Shown piece by piece: positions 40,988 to 50,949 of a stretch of DNA of 64,000 nt. Position numbers and translations under genes: made by a program. The DNA is from Chondrus crispus (taxonomy: Eukaryota; Rhodophyta; Florideophyceae; Gigartinales; Gigartinaceae). The notes under the pieces were generated by a model. It had not been told where the DNA came from, ran no database searches, and saw nothing but the letters and a program-made list of their open reading frames with translations. Location: positions 327,962 to 391,961 of the forward strand of contig NW_005179249.1 in assembly GCF_000350225.1 (NCBI RefSeq), read 5' to 3'. Numbering within the stretch: the first letter of the stretch is position 1; each line of letters opens with the position of its first letter.

Positions 40988-42445
40988 TCAAGACTGAACG
41001 TCCGCGTTCAGGTCCAAAGTGAGGTCCCTACCGGTGCGCGCTCGAAGTCGTTTCGCGTAGCGAGACACGAGCTCTTCTGGGACGTGAGTCCGCGCGGTCC
41101 AGGTGGGCGTGTCGTAATCCGCCCACTTGATGAGGAACTCCGGAGTTCCATCCTCCATGACCCGGTGCTTGAGCAGCCGTTCTACTGCGAACTGCGTCCC
41201 CTCCTTGACCTTGACGGCAAGGTCACTGGGTGTAGTCGTGCTCGCCCGAGGCTCGTTCGCCGGTGGGGGTGAGTACACGCAGCGGTCTGCGGAGACGCGC
41301 TCGGTCACACCATCGCGGTCGATCGTGATGGTGCATTTGTCATTCGCGAGCACTCGGTACGGTCCGACTGCCGGTGATGCGAGTTTGTTCGACGTCTTCC
41401 ACCCATCGGAGGGGTTCAGGTACACGTAATTCCCGGGCTTAAGACGTGCGTTAATTCTTCGAACGCGCTTGTCGAAGTCGCGTTTGTATCGTGCTTGGGT
41501 CCGACGCAAGCTTCCGTAGGCTTTTTGTATCGTATCGTCCAGCGTTTTTAGGAACTCAGCTCGCTGATTCCCCCTGTCGGCAGGGGGAACGCCATCGTCG
41601 ACTCTTCGAAGGGAGAACTCTGGCGGTGGTCTGCTGAGCACGAGCTCAAACGGCGTGGTGCGTGTGGTGCGATGTACGTGGGAGTTGTACGCATACGTAA
41701 GCGGCCCCACGTACACATCCCAGTCGTCTTGGTGCTCGCCTACGTAGTTGCGCAGCATTGAGGCGATCGTCCGGTTGTACCGCTCGACTTGTCCGTTCGT
41801 CTGCGGATGATATGCCGACGTATATAGGTTCGTAATCCCGAGAACCCGGCACGTGCTGTGGAAGAACTTGGCGTTGAACTGCGGTCCGTTATCCGACAGT
41901 AAGGTGCGCGGGACGCCGTACTTAAATACCCAGGCGTCGCAGAACGCGACTGCGACGGTGTATGCGGTAATCGAACGTAGCGCGACGACCTGCGTAAGCT
42001 TAGTGCAGCGGTCGGTAATTACGAGCAAGAACCTTTTTTCTGACTTCGTCTTGGGGAGCGGACCCAGAATGTCGATAGCCAGGCTCTCGAGCGGCCGAGT
42101 TGCCGGGAACAACCTCAAACGGTTGAGGTGTTTCCGCAACTTAACCCGGTTCATCGCGCACGTCCGACACCCCCGCACCGTAGCGGCGACATCTGCGGCG
42201 AGATGGGGCCAGTAGTACTCGCGACGTAGCGCGTAGTACATACGGTTCTGGCCCGGGTGTCCCGCGATGGCCGGGTTGTGGCACAGGCGAAGGAGCCTGG
42301 CGCGGAGCGTCCGAGGTACCACCACCTGTACGATATCAGGGTCGAAGGGGTGTCTCCGCTTGAGCACCCCCTGGTGGTCCTCGAAGAACGCGGAGTCCCG
42401 GGACTCTGACTGTCGTGCCAAAACGGTTTGGCAGAAGTCATCCAC
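40988..42445 (-). CDS. pol: Gyp-G integrase with chromodomain
   Basis: This 485-residue frame begins with an HHCC-type zinc finger (CHNPAIAGHPGQNR...CRTCAMNRV, about residues 55-105). The integrase core follows with D, D and E in AIDILGPLPKTKS, LLSDNGPQFNAKFF and NGQVERYNRTIASML (about residues 125-235). A GPY/F segment, SPAVGPYRVLANDKCTI, is near 360. A C-terminal chromodomain (FAVERLLKHRVMEDGTPEFL, then IKWADYDTPTW; about 420-465) places the element among the chromoviruses, which target chromatin through this domain. The last codons form the hairpin at 40994-41011. Confidence 0.9.
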   Translation of the reverse strand: MDDFCQTVLARQSESRDSAFFEDHQGVLKRRHPFDPDIVQVVVPRTLRARLLRLCHNPAIAGHPGQNRMYYALRREYYWPHLAADVAATVRGCRTCAMNRVKLRKHLNRLRLFPATRPLESLAIDILGPLPKTKSEKRFLLVITDRCTKLTQVVALRSITAYTVAVAFCDAWVFKYGVPRTLLSDNGPQFNAKFFHSTCRVLGITNLYTSAYHPQTNGQVERYNRTIASMLRNYVGEHQDDWDVYVGPLTYAYNSHVHRTTRTTPFELVLSRPPPEFSLRRVDDGVPPADRGNQRAEFLKTLDDTIQKAYGSLRRTQARYKRDFDKRVRRINARLKPGNYVYLNPSDGWKTSNKLASPAVGPYRVLANDKCTITIDRDGVTERVSADRCVYSPPPANEPRASTTTPSDLAVKVKEGTQFAVERLLKHRVMEDGTPEFLIKWADYDTPTWTARTHVPEELVSRYAKRLRARTGRDLTLDLNADVQS

Positions 42446-42727
42446 GCGTTGCTCCTCGGCGATCTCCTCAAACGTAAGAGGGGCCGGTAGGTCGTCCTGC
42501 GGAGGAGCGACCGTGGAGGCGGGCGCCCCGACTTCGGGTTCTTCGGCGCGTTCGAGATGAACGGCGTCGAACTCGTCGTTCTCCTCCCAGAACGGACTGG
42601 GTCCTTGGAGAACGGGGGCTTCGTCGTCGCCCCTTGGGTCGTCGCGCGTTCAGATGCGCGGCCTTCTTCGTGGCCCAGCTTGGCTTCGCGTCGTCGCAAA
42701 GACGTGTTCGACCTCGTGGTCGCAATT

Positions 42728-45568
42728 TCAGGTACAGACGTGGTCCGCGAGCTCGTTCGATACGTCCCAAACGGTCGTACCCGCGTCGAAGGTGGGGATG
42801 TCGTCATCCACTTCGATGGCCGGGCGGGGGTCGCCGGCGACTCTTGGCGACACGACGCGTGACAAGGCGTCCGGTACTTGGTGCACGCGCCCGGGGCGGT
42901 ACTGGATGGTGACATCGTATTCAGCCAGACGTAGCCGCCACCGGGTGAGCCTTCCGGAACTCTCCGTGAGGGACATGAGCCACCTCAGCGCGTCGTGATC
43001 TGTCCGGACGGTGAACTTCGTGCCTTCAACGTACGGCCGTAGTGTGCGGACGGCCCACACTACGGCCACGCACTCGCGTTCCGTGGCGCTGTAGTTGCGC
43101 TCGCTGTCGTTCAGCGAGTAGGACCAATAGCCTACGGGGCGCCAATCGTTTGGCTGGTCGTGCTCTTGGAGCAACGTGCAGCCCAACTGGTAGGCGCTCG
43201 CATCCGTGTCGATCATGTACGGACGGCTGTACCGCGGAAGGGCGAGGATCGGCGGAGCGATCATGGACTTCTTGAGGTTCTCGAACGCCTCCCGTTGCGC
43301 CTCCGTAGGGTTGTAGAAGTCAGGATCCGAATCCTTACGCGTCATGTCGGTCAGAGGACGGGCTATCTTCGCGAACCCTTTAACGAATCGGCGGTATACG
43401 TTGCACGCCCCGAGGAACGAGCGCACTTGCGTCAGCGTCCTCGGGAATGTGAAGGTCTTGAAGGCGTTGGCCGCCGTATCGGCCACGCTCAACTTGCCTG
43501 GGGAGATGACGTGCCCCAGGTAGTGCACCTTCGGTCGGAAGAAGCTGCACTTCTTGAGCTTAAGGGAGATACCGGAACTCCGCAGTAAGCTCAAGACGGT
43601 ATCGAGATGCCTCACGTGTTCTACGTGCGTACGGGAGAACACGATCACGTCGTCGAGATAGAGGAGGCATATTTGCCAGCGGACTCCGGAGAGTATTATG
43701 TCGAGCGCACGTTGGAAGGTGGCCGGTGCCCCTTTGAGTCCAAACGGCATGCGCAAGTGGCGAAACGTGCCCATGTGCGTCGTAAACGTGGTCTTATCCC
43801 GATCTTCCGGAGCGACCGGGATCTGCCAATAACCGGAATTGCAGTCCAACGTGGTGAAGACGGCTGCATCTCCTAACGAGTCGATGCAGTCGTCCATCCG
43901 TGGCAGCGGATACGAATCCGCTGCGGTCTTCGCGTTGAGACGCCGGTAGTCCACGCAGAACCGAAGAGACCCGTCTTTCTTCGGTACGAGCACCACCGGG
44001 GACGCCCACTCGGTGCTCGCGGGTTCGATAACCCCTGCGTTCAACATCTTGTTGACCTCCTTCGCGACCATTTCGCGCATCACGGGCCCCTTACGGTAGG
44101 GCATCGAACGTATCGGCTTCGTACCCGGTTCGAGAGGAATGCGGTGTTCCGTCGCTCGTATAGTTCCGAGCGCACCGCTCCACAGCCTCGAGTGCTTACG
44201 GAGCATCTCGAGTACGTGGCCACGGAGCTTGTCATCGTCGATGTATGACAAGTCGATTTCTTTTTCCCAATCCATCGGTGGATTTTCGGGATCCTTTTTC
44301 TGCGGGGGTACAGTACCCTCCGCCGTCGGTTGGTCTTGAGGTGGCCGTTCGTCCGTGACCACCCCTTTCTTCACGACGGTCGTCCGTTCGTCGGAGCTCG
44401 GTCGTCCAGCTCCGGCCTTCCCGACTTGATCGGTCAAGTCGGTCAGGTGTAGCGCGTGCGCGATTCCCTCGGCAACCCTCCGTTCGGGCGTGAGGATCGC
44501 AAGGGGGTTGCGCTTCGCGTATCCCACGACGGTGTGCTTCGGAAGCCGCCTTTCCCGTAGCGAAAAGTTCGCGACGATGACGTCGAAGGTCTGATTCGGC
44601 AGAACCTCGGCGACGCCATTCGTCAACCTCACTCCATGTCGGTGTTGGAGTGAGGGCTTTGGTTCCAGGAACACGAGGCCCCTCCCCGCGGTGGTAACGC
44701 GCACTCGGGCTTGCGACATCGCGGGGATGGTAACCCAGCGGGCGAGTCGGATCGCCTGCGGGGCCTCATCCCGTACATCCGGCCGGCTCGTTTGGCGTCC
44801 GTGTCGCCTTGTAGGGAGAGTCGGCTTCCCCTTTCCGTCGACGATGGCTACGGAGCCACCGTGTCGAAGTTCGAGCTTCTGTCCGTCGATGTCGATGCTA
44901 CGTACGTGGGCATCGATGAACGCCGTGCCGAGAAGAACGGGAACAGCAAGCTGTTCCGCCACCACGAACGGTATACGGAACGTCGTGTTTCGCAAATGGA
45001 CTGCAAGGCGGACGAACGCCGTAAGTCGAAGCGGGTTACTGTTCGCGCCAGCCAGTCGGGGTAATGGCGCGTCCCGTATTACGAAGCGGGTCCAGTCGGG
45101 AGGGAGGTCGGCCTTCCTCACTAAGTTGTAGCCCGAACACGTATCGACGGCGATCGTGTGGGGCTTGAACGCGTTACCTTCGGTGGCCACGGAGCCAAGG
45201 ACGTTATATATCTTGGACGTCATGAGGCATACAATGCCGTCGACCATCTTGGGCGCAACCCGTTCGGCGAGATTGTTCCGCCGAGGTCGTCGCCTTCGGT
45301 TCTGGCCCCTCCTGCGTTTCCTTCTACCTGAGTCGTGGGGTTTCCGCGTCTCCGTGATGCCCCTTCTGGTGCTTGAGTCCGTACGTGGCGGACATTTCGT
45401 CGGCTCCCTTGGCCTCACAGGAGTCTGGAGGTCGACCTGTTCTTTTCGGTCGTCGGTACTCCCGTCCTTTTCGTTACCCATCACCGGTACTACGGGCGTC
45501 CCGGTGCTGTCCTCTCCGAACGTCGGGCTTACGGAGGCCTCGACGTTCGCTCCGCCCTGTATCGGCAT
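42728..45568 (-). CDS. pol: Gyp-G protease-RT-RNase H
   Basis: This 946-residue frame starts with a basic Arg-rich region (about residues 65-105). Protease has AVDTCSGYNLVRKADLP near 145 and VPVLLGTAFIDAHVRSIDID near 210. The RT begins near 470 (EHRIPLEPGTKPIRSMPYRK) with FTTLDCNSGYWQIPV near 585 and the catalytic box LLYLDDVIVFSR near 650. RNase H follows with MIDTDASAYQLGCTLLQ near 790 and RTDHDALRWLMSL near 875, ending in RVHQVPDALSR. This is the standard gypsy order. Integrase lies in the next frame downstream, about 280 bp further. Confidence 0.92.
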   Translation of the reverse strand: MPIQGGANVEASVSPTFGEDSTGTPVVPVMGNEKDGSTDDRKEQVDLQTPVRPREPTKCPPRTDSSTRRGITETRKPHDSGRRKRRRGQNRRRRPRRNNLAERVAPKMVDGIVCLMTSKIYNVLGSVATEGNAFKPHTIAVDTCSGYNLVRKADLPPDWTRFVIRDAPLPRLAGANSNPLRLTAFVRLAVHLRNTTFRIPFVVAEQLAVPVLLGTAFIDAHVRSIDIDGQKLELRHGGSVAIVDGKGKPTLPTRRHGRQTSRPDVRDEAPQAIRLARWVTIPAMSQARVRVTTAGRGLVFLEPKPSLQHRHGVRLTNGVAEVLPNQTFDVIVANFSLRERRLPKHTVVGYAKRNPLAILTPERRVAEGIAHALHLTDLTDQVGKAGAGRPSSDERTTVVKKGVVTDERPPQDQPTAEGTVPPQKKDPENPPMDWEKEIDLSYIDDDKLRGHVLEMLRKHSRLWSGALGTIRATEHRIPLEPGTKPIRSMPYRKGPVMREMVAKEVNKMLNAGVIEPASTEWASPVVLVPKKDGSLRFCVDYRRLNAKTAADSYPLPRMDDCIDSLGDAAVFTTLDCNSGYWQIPVAPEDRDKTTFTTHMGTFRHLRMPFGLKGAPATFQRALDIILSGVRWQICLLYLDDVIVFSRTHVEHVRHLDTVLSLLRSSGISLKLKKCSFFRPKVHYLGHVISPGKLSVADTAANAFKTFTFPRTLTQVRSFLGACNVYRRFVKGFAKIARPLTDMTRKDSDPDFYNPTEAQREAFENLKKSMIAPPILALPRYSRPYMIDTDASAYQLGCTLLQEHDQPNDWRPVGYWSYSLNDSERNYSATERECVAVVWAVRTLRPYVEGTKFTVRTDHDALRWLMSLTESSGRLTRWRLRLAEYDVTIQYRPGRVHQVPDALSRVVSPRVAGDPRPAIEVDDDIPTFDAGTTVWDVSNELADHVCT

Positions 45569-46230
45569 TGCAGGGGCTACCGTGCTCGCTTCCGGTGGCG
45601 AGGGGTGTATTATCGGACAATACCCCCCGTGACCTAGGCGAGCACGTGGGGACCGGTCGAGTTCGTGGGGACAAGACGGCTCACGCGACCGCGTGGACGT
45701 AACCGTCTTTACCCTTTTTTTGAACTACCGGTGCTATCGGAGCTACCTTCCTGGCTATCGGCGGCCAGGTCTTCTCCCGCTCCTCGGTCCCATGGGTCGG
45801 GACGTCTCACCCACTGCGGCACCACGTTATCGGCGAAATATTCGGGTACTTCTAGACCTTGACCTGCGACGTCCGGACGTCGCAGGATATGGGGTACAGG
45901 GAGAACCGGTTCTCCTTCGTGATCCTCCTCGGGTAGGGGATGCGGACCCTCTACCCAATCTTGCAAGTACATGATCGCCTTCTGTACCTGTTGAGGTAAC
46001 CGAGAACGGTCCCGGTCACCTCCCCTTCCTTGACGGGGATACCTTGTGTCCGCCTGGCGGTAATCGGGTCGATCACGACGATCGAGTTCGTTACGGCGAT
46101 ACCCACCTCCACGTGGGGCGAAGCGTGCACCCCCACCCGAACGATTCGGGAAACCTTGACGCGGGGGACGGCCCTCGCCGACCGACTGCCGGAGGCAGTT
46201 ACGCGCACCGGGGCGCGTCTCCATCTGGTA

Positions 46231-48126
46231 TCAGTAGTTCCTGTACGCCGTGAACATACGCTGTTCCGGCGACAGGAACGGGCAGGCGTACATGGCGTGC
46301 CCGTACGTACGGCACAGCCAGCACACGTACGCGCTGCCATCCGTTGAGGCGAAGGTCGCCGCGTGACGCGCCTCCTCATCGGTGAGGAGGGGTACGCGAG
46401 GGCCTTCGGCTCCTGCGTCTTGATTCGAGATGTCGAGCTCTGCGACCCGGGGGTCCGTACCCCTTGCCACTCTTGGAGTGTGCGCGAAGGCGGTCGCGTA
46501 ACTGGATGTCGTTGCGGTCGACATCGGCGTGGGAGGTCGTCCTCCCACGGGCCCCGTTCCTTGCATAATGAGGACAGGGTCAGCCTGCCACTCATCCTCC
46601 CCGACATGGAGGGTAGAAGCGGGCGAACTTGTTGCGGCGGACTTCGTAGTCCTGCCAGCCTTCCCTGCCGGTTTCGGGTCCGGCAGAGGTAACCCGCGCC
46701 GGGCGCGGTACGTAGTCCCTTCCGCCGTGGCGATGCGGCGGATAGTCGGTAGATCGGTCTTCTGGCTGCTTGGCAGCCGCTGAACGGTCTCGGAAACTGC
46801 GGCACGGGTCGCAGGTGCGAGTCCCCGCACGAAGTAGTGCGCGAGGGACTGTTCGGAGAACACTGCCGTGCATCGGAGCGCGGCAGTTTCTAACCGGTCC
46901 GCAAAGGTGCTCTCCGTTTCGTGGGGTTTCTGTCGCGCCGTAGCGACAGCGTCGTACGCTTCACCTAACACGTCGTCCGTGAGGTAGCGTTTCAAGAGTT
47001 GATTTACGAGCCCCGGCCAGCTCACGTCGTCGTGGAGCTGGCCGGCGCGGAGGCCACGCATCGTATAACTCGTATACAGGCGCTCCGCATCGCGCTCTAA
47101 GAAGTGCGCGAGAACTCGTACCGCAACACCTTCCGTCAGGTGTTGCGAGTTGAAGGTTATCCGGATATCCTTCAAGAACGGCAGCAGCTGGATCGGGTCC
47201 GTACCGTCGAAGCTACGCATCGTGGTACGGATCCCACGACAGCGTTGTACGTATTTGGCGATCCGTCCCGCATCACCCGAGGTAACGATCCTCGAGGTGT
47301 TATCCAAGCGGTACATACGATAGTCAGCGACGGCGCTGAACTCTTGGATCATCGTATGTACCGGCTCGAGTCCGGGTTCAGCGGGACCCAGCGTGCCGAA
47401 CGGGGTAACGGGTAGCGTACGGACGTCTACCGGTCCGGGTCGCGCGGTGTCGTCCACCGGCGGGTAGCCGCCCCAGCGGGGATCGACGGAGAACATGGGT
47501 TCTCCGGATCCGCGAGCGGCTACTCCACGGTCCGGTTCGTTACGATACGGCACCCGTCCCGTCTGCCACATGTTTCCGGGGACATGTGGCAGAGTCTGGG
47601 ACTCGGACGCGACGTTGGCGTCCATCGGAGGTCGTCTTTCTCCTGCGTCTCGACTGGGATCGGCCACAGTTGGGCGCCATCCTTGCGGGGCGGCAGCGTC
47701 CGGAGGTACAGTACCACCGGGCCCTCTCGTGGGGGCACCGGGCAGCCTTGCGGCCATGGTACGTTCCAGGTCACGGGCACGCTGCCGCGTGGACTCCAGG
47801 TCAGCGGTGAGGTGCGCGAAGGCACCAAGTTGCTCCGCCGAGGGGGGTTGACGAGTGTCAGGACGTCTCGACGAGGTCGGCCTCGCGAGACGATCTTCCC
47901 CATACGTAGCGGGGTTCTCGGGACGCGAGTCTTCGACGAGCACCAGTCGCGATTGCAACTGGTCGACCAGTGCCCGGAGATTCTCCAGCGACTGGGTGAC
48001 GCGGTCGAACCTCCCCTCGCGGATGGATCGGAGCTCGTCCATGCAGCGCGAATAGACGGCGTCCGTAACGTCGATGCAGAGGGAAGTACGGACTTCCTCG
48101 ATGTAGTCTGCGATGCGGTCGAACAT
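46231..48126 (-). CDS. gag: Gyp-G gag
   Basis: This 631-residue frame has an N-terminal coiled-coil-like part (about residues 10-65), a Pro/Arg-rich linker, and a capsid region of gypsy type (about 290-440: MRSFDGTDPIQLLPFLKDIR, HFLERDAERLYTSYTMRGL, FADRLETAALRCTAVFSEQS). A CCHC zinc knuckle, CWLCRTYGHAMYAC, is near residue 610. It would form the virus-like particle and bind element RNA. A knuckle so close to the end of gag is usual. The leader between gag and the 5' LTR (48127-48356) is about 230 bp. Confidence 0.85.
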   Translation of the reverse strand: MFDRIADYIEEVRTSLCIDVTDAVYSRCMDELRSIREGRFDRVTQSLENLRALVDQLQSRLVLVEDSRPENPATYGEDRLARPTSSRRPDTRQPPSAEQLGAFAHLTADLESTRQRARDLERTMAARLPGAPTRGPGGTVPPDAAAPQGWRPTVADPSRDAGERRPPMDANVASESQTLPHVPGNMWQTGRVPYRNEPDRGVAARGSGEPMFSVDPRWGGYPPVDDTARPGPVDVRTLPVTPFGTLGPAEPGLEPVHTMIQEFSAVADYRMYRLDNTSRIVTSGDAGRIAKYVQRCRGIRTTMRSFDGTDPIQLLPFLKDIRITFNSQHLTEGVAVRVLAHFLERDAERLYTSYTMRGLRAGQLHDDVSWPGLVNQLLKRYLTDDVLGEAYDAVATARQKPHETESTFADRLETAALRCTAVFSEQSLAHYFVRGLAPATRAAVSETVQRLPSSQKTDLPTIRRIATAEGTTYRARRGLPLPDPKPAGKAGRTTKSAATSSPASTLHVGEDEWQADPVLIMQGTGPVGGRPPTPMSTATTSSYATAFAHTPRVARGTDPRVAELDISNQDAGAEGPRVPLLTDEEARHAATFASTDGSAYVCWLCRTYGHAMYACPFLSPEQRMFTAYRNY

Positions 48127-48356
48127 CGCAGCCGCTTGTCCTTCGGGGGACTCGGGCGACGGTTCGCGGTCTCGGAGACCAGCGTCGCCGTCGCCGAACG
48201 GCGGTGATGGGGGCGTGCATAGCGGCCGCCCTCGGATCCGCCGGTTCGGAGCGGATCGAGGGGGCGTATTCTTGACTCATCTCGACGCGTACGGACGCGG
48301 AGGAAAAAAAAAGTCTTCTCGGAAAGATCTCGGGGTCTTCTAGGTCGGGAGACCAC

Positions 48357-48975
48357 TGTAGCATAAACACCCCTAAACGGATAGGGGTGTATGCTTAGTC
48401 CTGGAAGACCCGTACGTACAAGAAGACGGGGGAAGTCGGACCAGCTAACGAAACCGGAGCACGGGCCCGGGTAGCCTGGTAGAGCGGGATCGGGGGGAGG
48501 ACGCGCACACGCGCGGGCCGATCTACGCCTCGACGCCCCGGAGCAGCGCTGGGTTACGTTCCAGCGCTGACGGGCGGAGGTGGATCTAGGCTCGCTCGCG
48601 TGCTCGCGCGTCCTCTACCCGCGCTCGGTCTCGCCTTAAGGTAGCTAACGGAAGCTTCCTTAGAATAAGCTGGAAGTCAGACCTAGGCGGTCGGTCGTGG
48701 ACAAGTCCGTGCTTGTCCCCTTCGCCGCCGCCGGTCCGCTCCGTCATTTAATGTACAATTAGTCTATCGTAACTTAGTACAGTACGTACTGTACTATGGG
48801 GCACTACTGTAGTCGGCGCTGTCAGCCGACGGGGCTGACTGTGTAAGTGTCGTACACGTATAGTACACGTGGGGGCGCGTGCCCCCGTACACGTGTGGTA
48901 CCGGCTGTCTGTAAGGTTCGTGCCTTACAGAGCCGGATCCAATTTCTAATCTAATTCTTTTGTAGTTATACTACA
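48357..48975 (-). repeat. 5' LTR of Gyp-G
   Basis: This 619-bp copy differs from 35879-36497 at about seven positions. The sequence on its left (GAGACCAC) gives the primer site TGGTCTCCCGACC in element sense. Confidence 0.93.
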
Positions 48976-50104
48976 TTAAGGACTTTGTTAAGATGTCAGC
49001 AGCATTTTCCTTACTTGGTATGTAGTTTAGTACAACGGATCCATCTGCAACTTTCTCCTTACACAGGAAAAATTTGACAGCAATGTGTTTTGTTTTCTCG
49101 CTGGAGCTGCCCGTATATGCTAGGTTCAGTGCTCCTTCATTGTCTCCACACAAGACTGTAGGATGTATAGCTTCCTCTTGCTCAAAACATTCCCGTACGA
49201 GGCGCTGCATCCATATGGCCTCTCTCACTGCAAACGGCATTGCCACAAATTCGGCCTCAAGGGTTGACTGGGCTGTTGTCTTTTTTTTTTGCTGCGCCAG
49301 CTTACCGCACCACCGCCAAACTTGAACACAAATCCGCTCACGCTTTTGCGATCTTCCTTGTTGGCTGCAAAATCTGAGTCCGTATATGCATGTACACCAG
49401 CCGTATCACTCCTGACATACTGCACTCCCATAGTGCGAGTGTGCGCGAGGTACGTCAGGACCCTCTTTGCAGCTTGCAGATGCTGCTCGTCACAGTAGTC
49501 TAAAAATCTTGACAGGTATCATGTGGCGAAGGAGATCTCAGGGTGAGTCGTGTTACTTAAGTACAGTAGCGATCCAACAAGTTTCCGGTACTCGGACTAC
49601 GTTGTTGACGGCTCTTGATTCTCAATTGGATCGAACCTGTCGAGGTCGATGCTCGGCGGTAGAGGACTGGAGACTTGCCTGCATTGCTGCATCCCAAATG
49701 CCCGAAGCAAATTTTCCACCATGGGACGTGCATGCAGTTTTAAACCCCGCGTTTCTCTGCATCTTTCTATGATAATGCCGAGAAACTTGGAGATGTTTGG
49801 CGCGATACAGATCTCAACGCGGCTACCGATCTGCTGGGCTACAGTTCTGAGTACTGCTATTCCTTTTCGAATCAGCAGTATATCGTCCACGTACACAAGT
49901 ATGAAAACGGTGGTTCCTCTTACATTGAAAATGTACGTTGTGCTGTCCGCTTCTGAGCATCTTCCTGCAATAGAGATGAGGTAGGCGTCAATCATCTTTT
50001 GCCAGGGCCTGAATGCTTGTTTTAGTCCGTATAGGGCACGTAGAAGCCTATAAACGACAGTAGGAAATTTAGAACTGACATATCCAGGAGGCTGTTCTAG
50101 ATAT

Positions 50105-50680
50105 TGTGGTATAACTACCTTCGTCCCGACCACTCGGAACGAGGGGGGTTAGAGGTAAGGGAGCGCGCGACGCTGGGTAACCCACGCGAGCGCGAACCGT
50201 ACGGAAGGACTCGAAAAGAGGGAAGGCTCACGTGGCCGGTGACGCGCAGCCGGTCGGTGGTGTCAGATCCGGACGGCCGGTCACGGGTTAGAAGCCTGAG
50301 ACTTAGAGGTAAAACCGGACGGAGTTAGCAAAAAGCCGTAAAGGGAAGGGAGGCGAGTCTGCCCCCGTTTACTGGAACGGGGCAGGTGCCCCCGGTCTTA
50401 ACCCCTAAGTGGGACGCCAGGACACCTGTCCCGCTACAGTAGCTGTTACTTACTGTATACCAGCTACTGTGCTAAATTGGCTAATTTGTGCCATTAACTA
50501 CTAATTACTAATTACTTACCGTTCGGATCCTACACGTGTAACCAGCGGGTACTACTGTACTCCGCACCAGCCGTGTGCTGTAAATATAACTCCTTACAGT
50601 TCTTCTCGCGCTTACAGCCCATCGTACTGTATCCCGGGGCGGCAGCGGTGGCGCCGTTGCCTTCGCGCTGTTGTACTACA
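50105..50680 (-). repeat. 3' LTR of TRG
   Basis: This 576-bp LTR has about eight differences from the right LTR. All but one fall in the last 150 bp (as drawn). It contains G/C-rich hairpins such as CTGCCCC...GGGGCAG (about 50359-50385). Confidence 0.9.
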
Positions 50681-50949
50681 GACCCCCTTCCTTACTTCGC
50701 GACACGTCCCCGTCGCGGCGGGTTAAAATCCCTGCCAGCCGTGACGGTCTCCTATCCCGGACGGAGACCATGCGTCGGCCGCGGAGACGCGGCCGTACAG
50801 TAGTCACCTTCCTCGAGTCCTCAAACCCGCATGCACACCCGCAGCGGCGGTCATCTCCCGACCCGCGCGGAGGAGTTCAGCGCTCCAGCGGTTCGCGGTT
50901 CCATCCGCGGTACGCCACCGTTCGGATTGGGCGGCTTCAGCCTGCGCCG

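Larger units (their letters stand above)
35879..48975 (-). mobile_element. Gyp-G: 13.1-kb Ty3/gypsy chromovirus with an antisense module
   Basis: The LTRs 35879-36497 and 48357-48975 (619 bp) differ at about seven positions (1.1%). The target duplication TTAAG lies at 35874-35878 and 48976-48980, inside Cop-K. The primer site in element sense is TGGTCTCCCGACC, one base from the 5' LTR. The - strand frames are gag, protease-RT-RNase H and integrase-chromodomain. A 4.5-kb module between the integrase end and the 3' LTR carries a long + strand frame. The pol frames overlap poorly, so the copy may have one or two breaks or use frame changes. It is otherwise nearly whole. GC content is far above the copia elements around it. 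Confidence 0.93.
35779..50104 (-). mobile_element. Cop-K: Ty1/copia 3' part split by Gyp-G
   Basis: The end of RNase H lies at 35779-35873 and the RT-RNase H part at 48981-50104, both on the - strand, separated by Gyp-G with the target duplication TTAAG. The RT part shows YRLLRALYGLKQAFRPW and the catalytic box VYVDDILLIR near 49.87 kb. RNase H shows YTDSDFAANKEDRKSVSGF and CGDNEGALNLAYTG. gag, protease, integrase and the 5' LTR are absent because the copy ends where TRG begins. It is broken, with a few interruptions. Confidence 0.82.

Noticed and set aside
47520-48370. Several frames of 170-280 codons on both strands over the Gyp-G gag start
   Set aside because: They overlap the clear gag frame and have no motifs; the gag frame has capsid motifs and a zinc knuckle.
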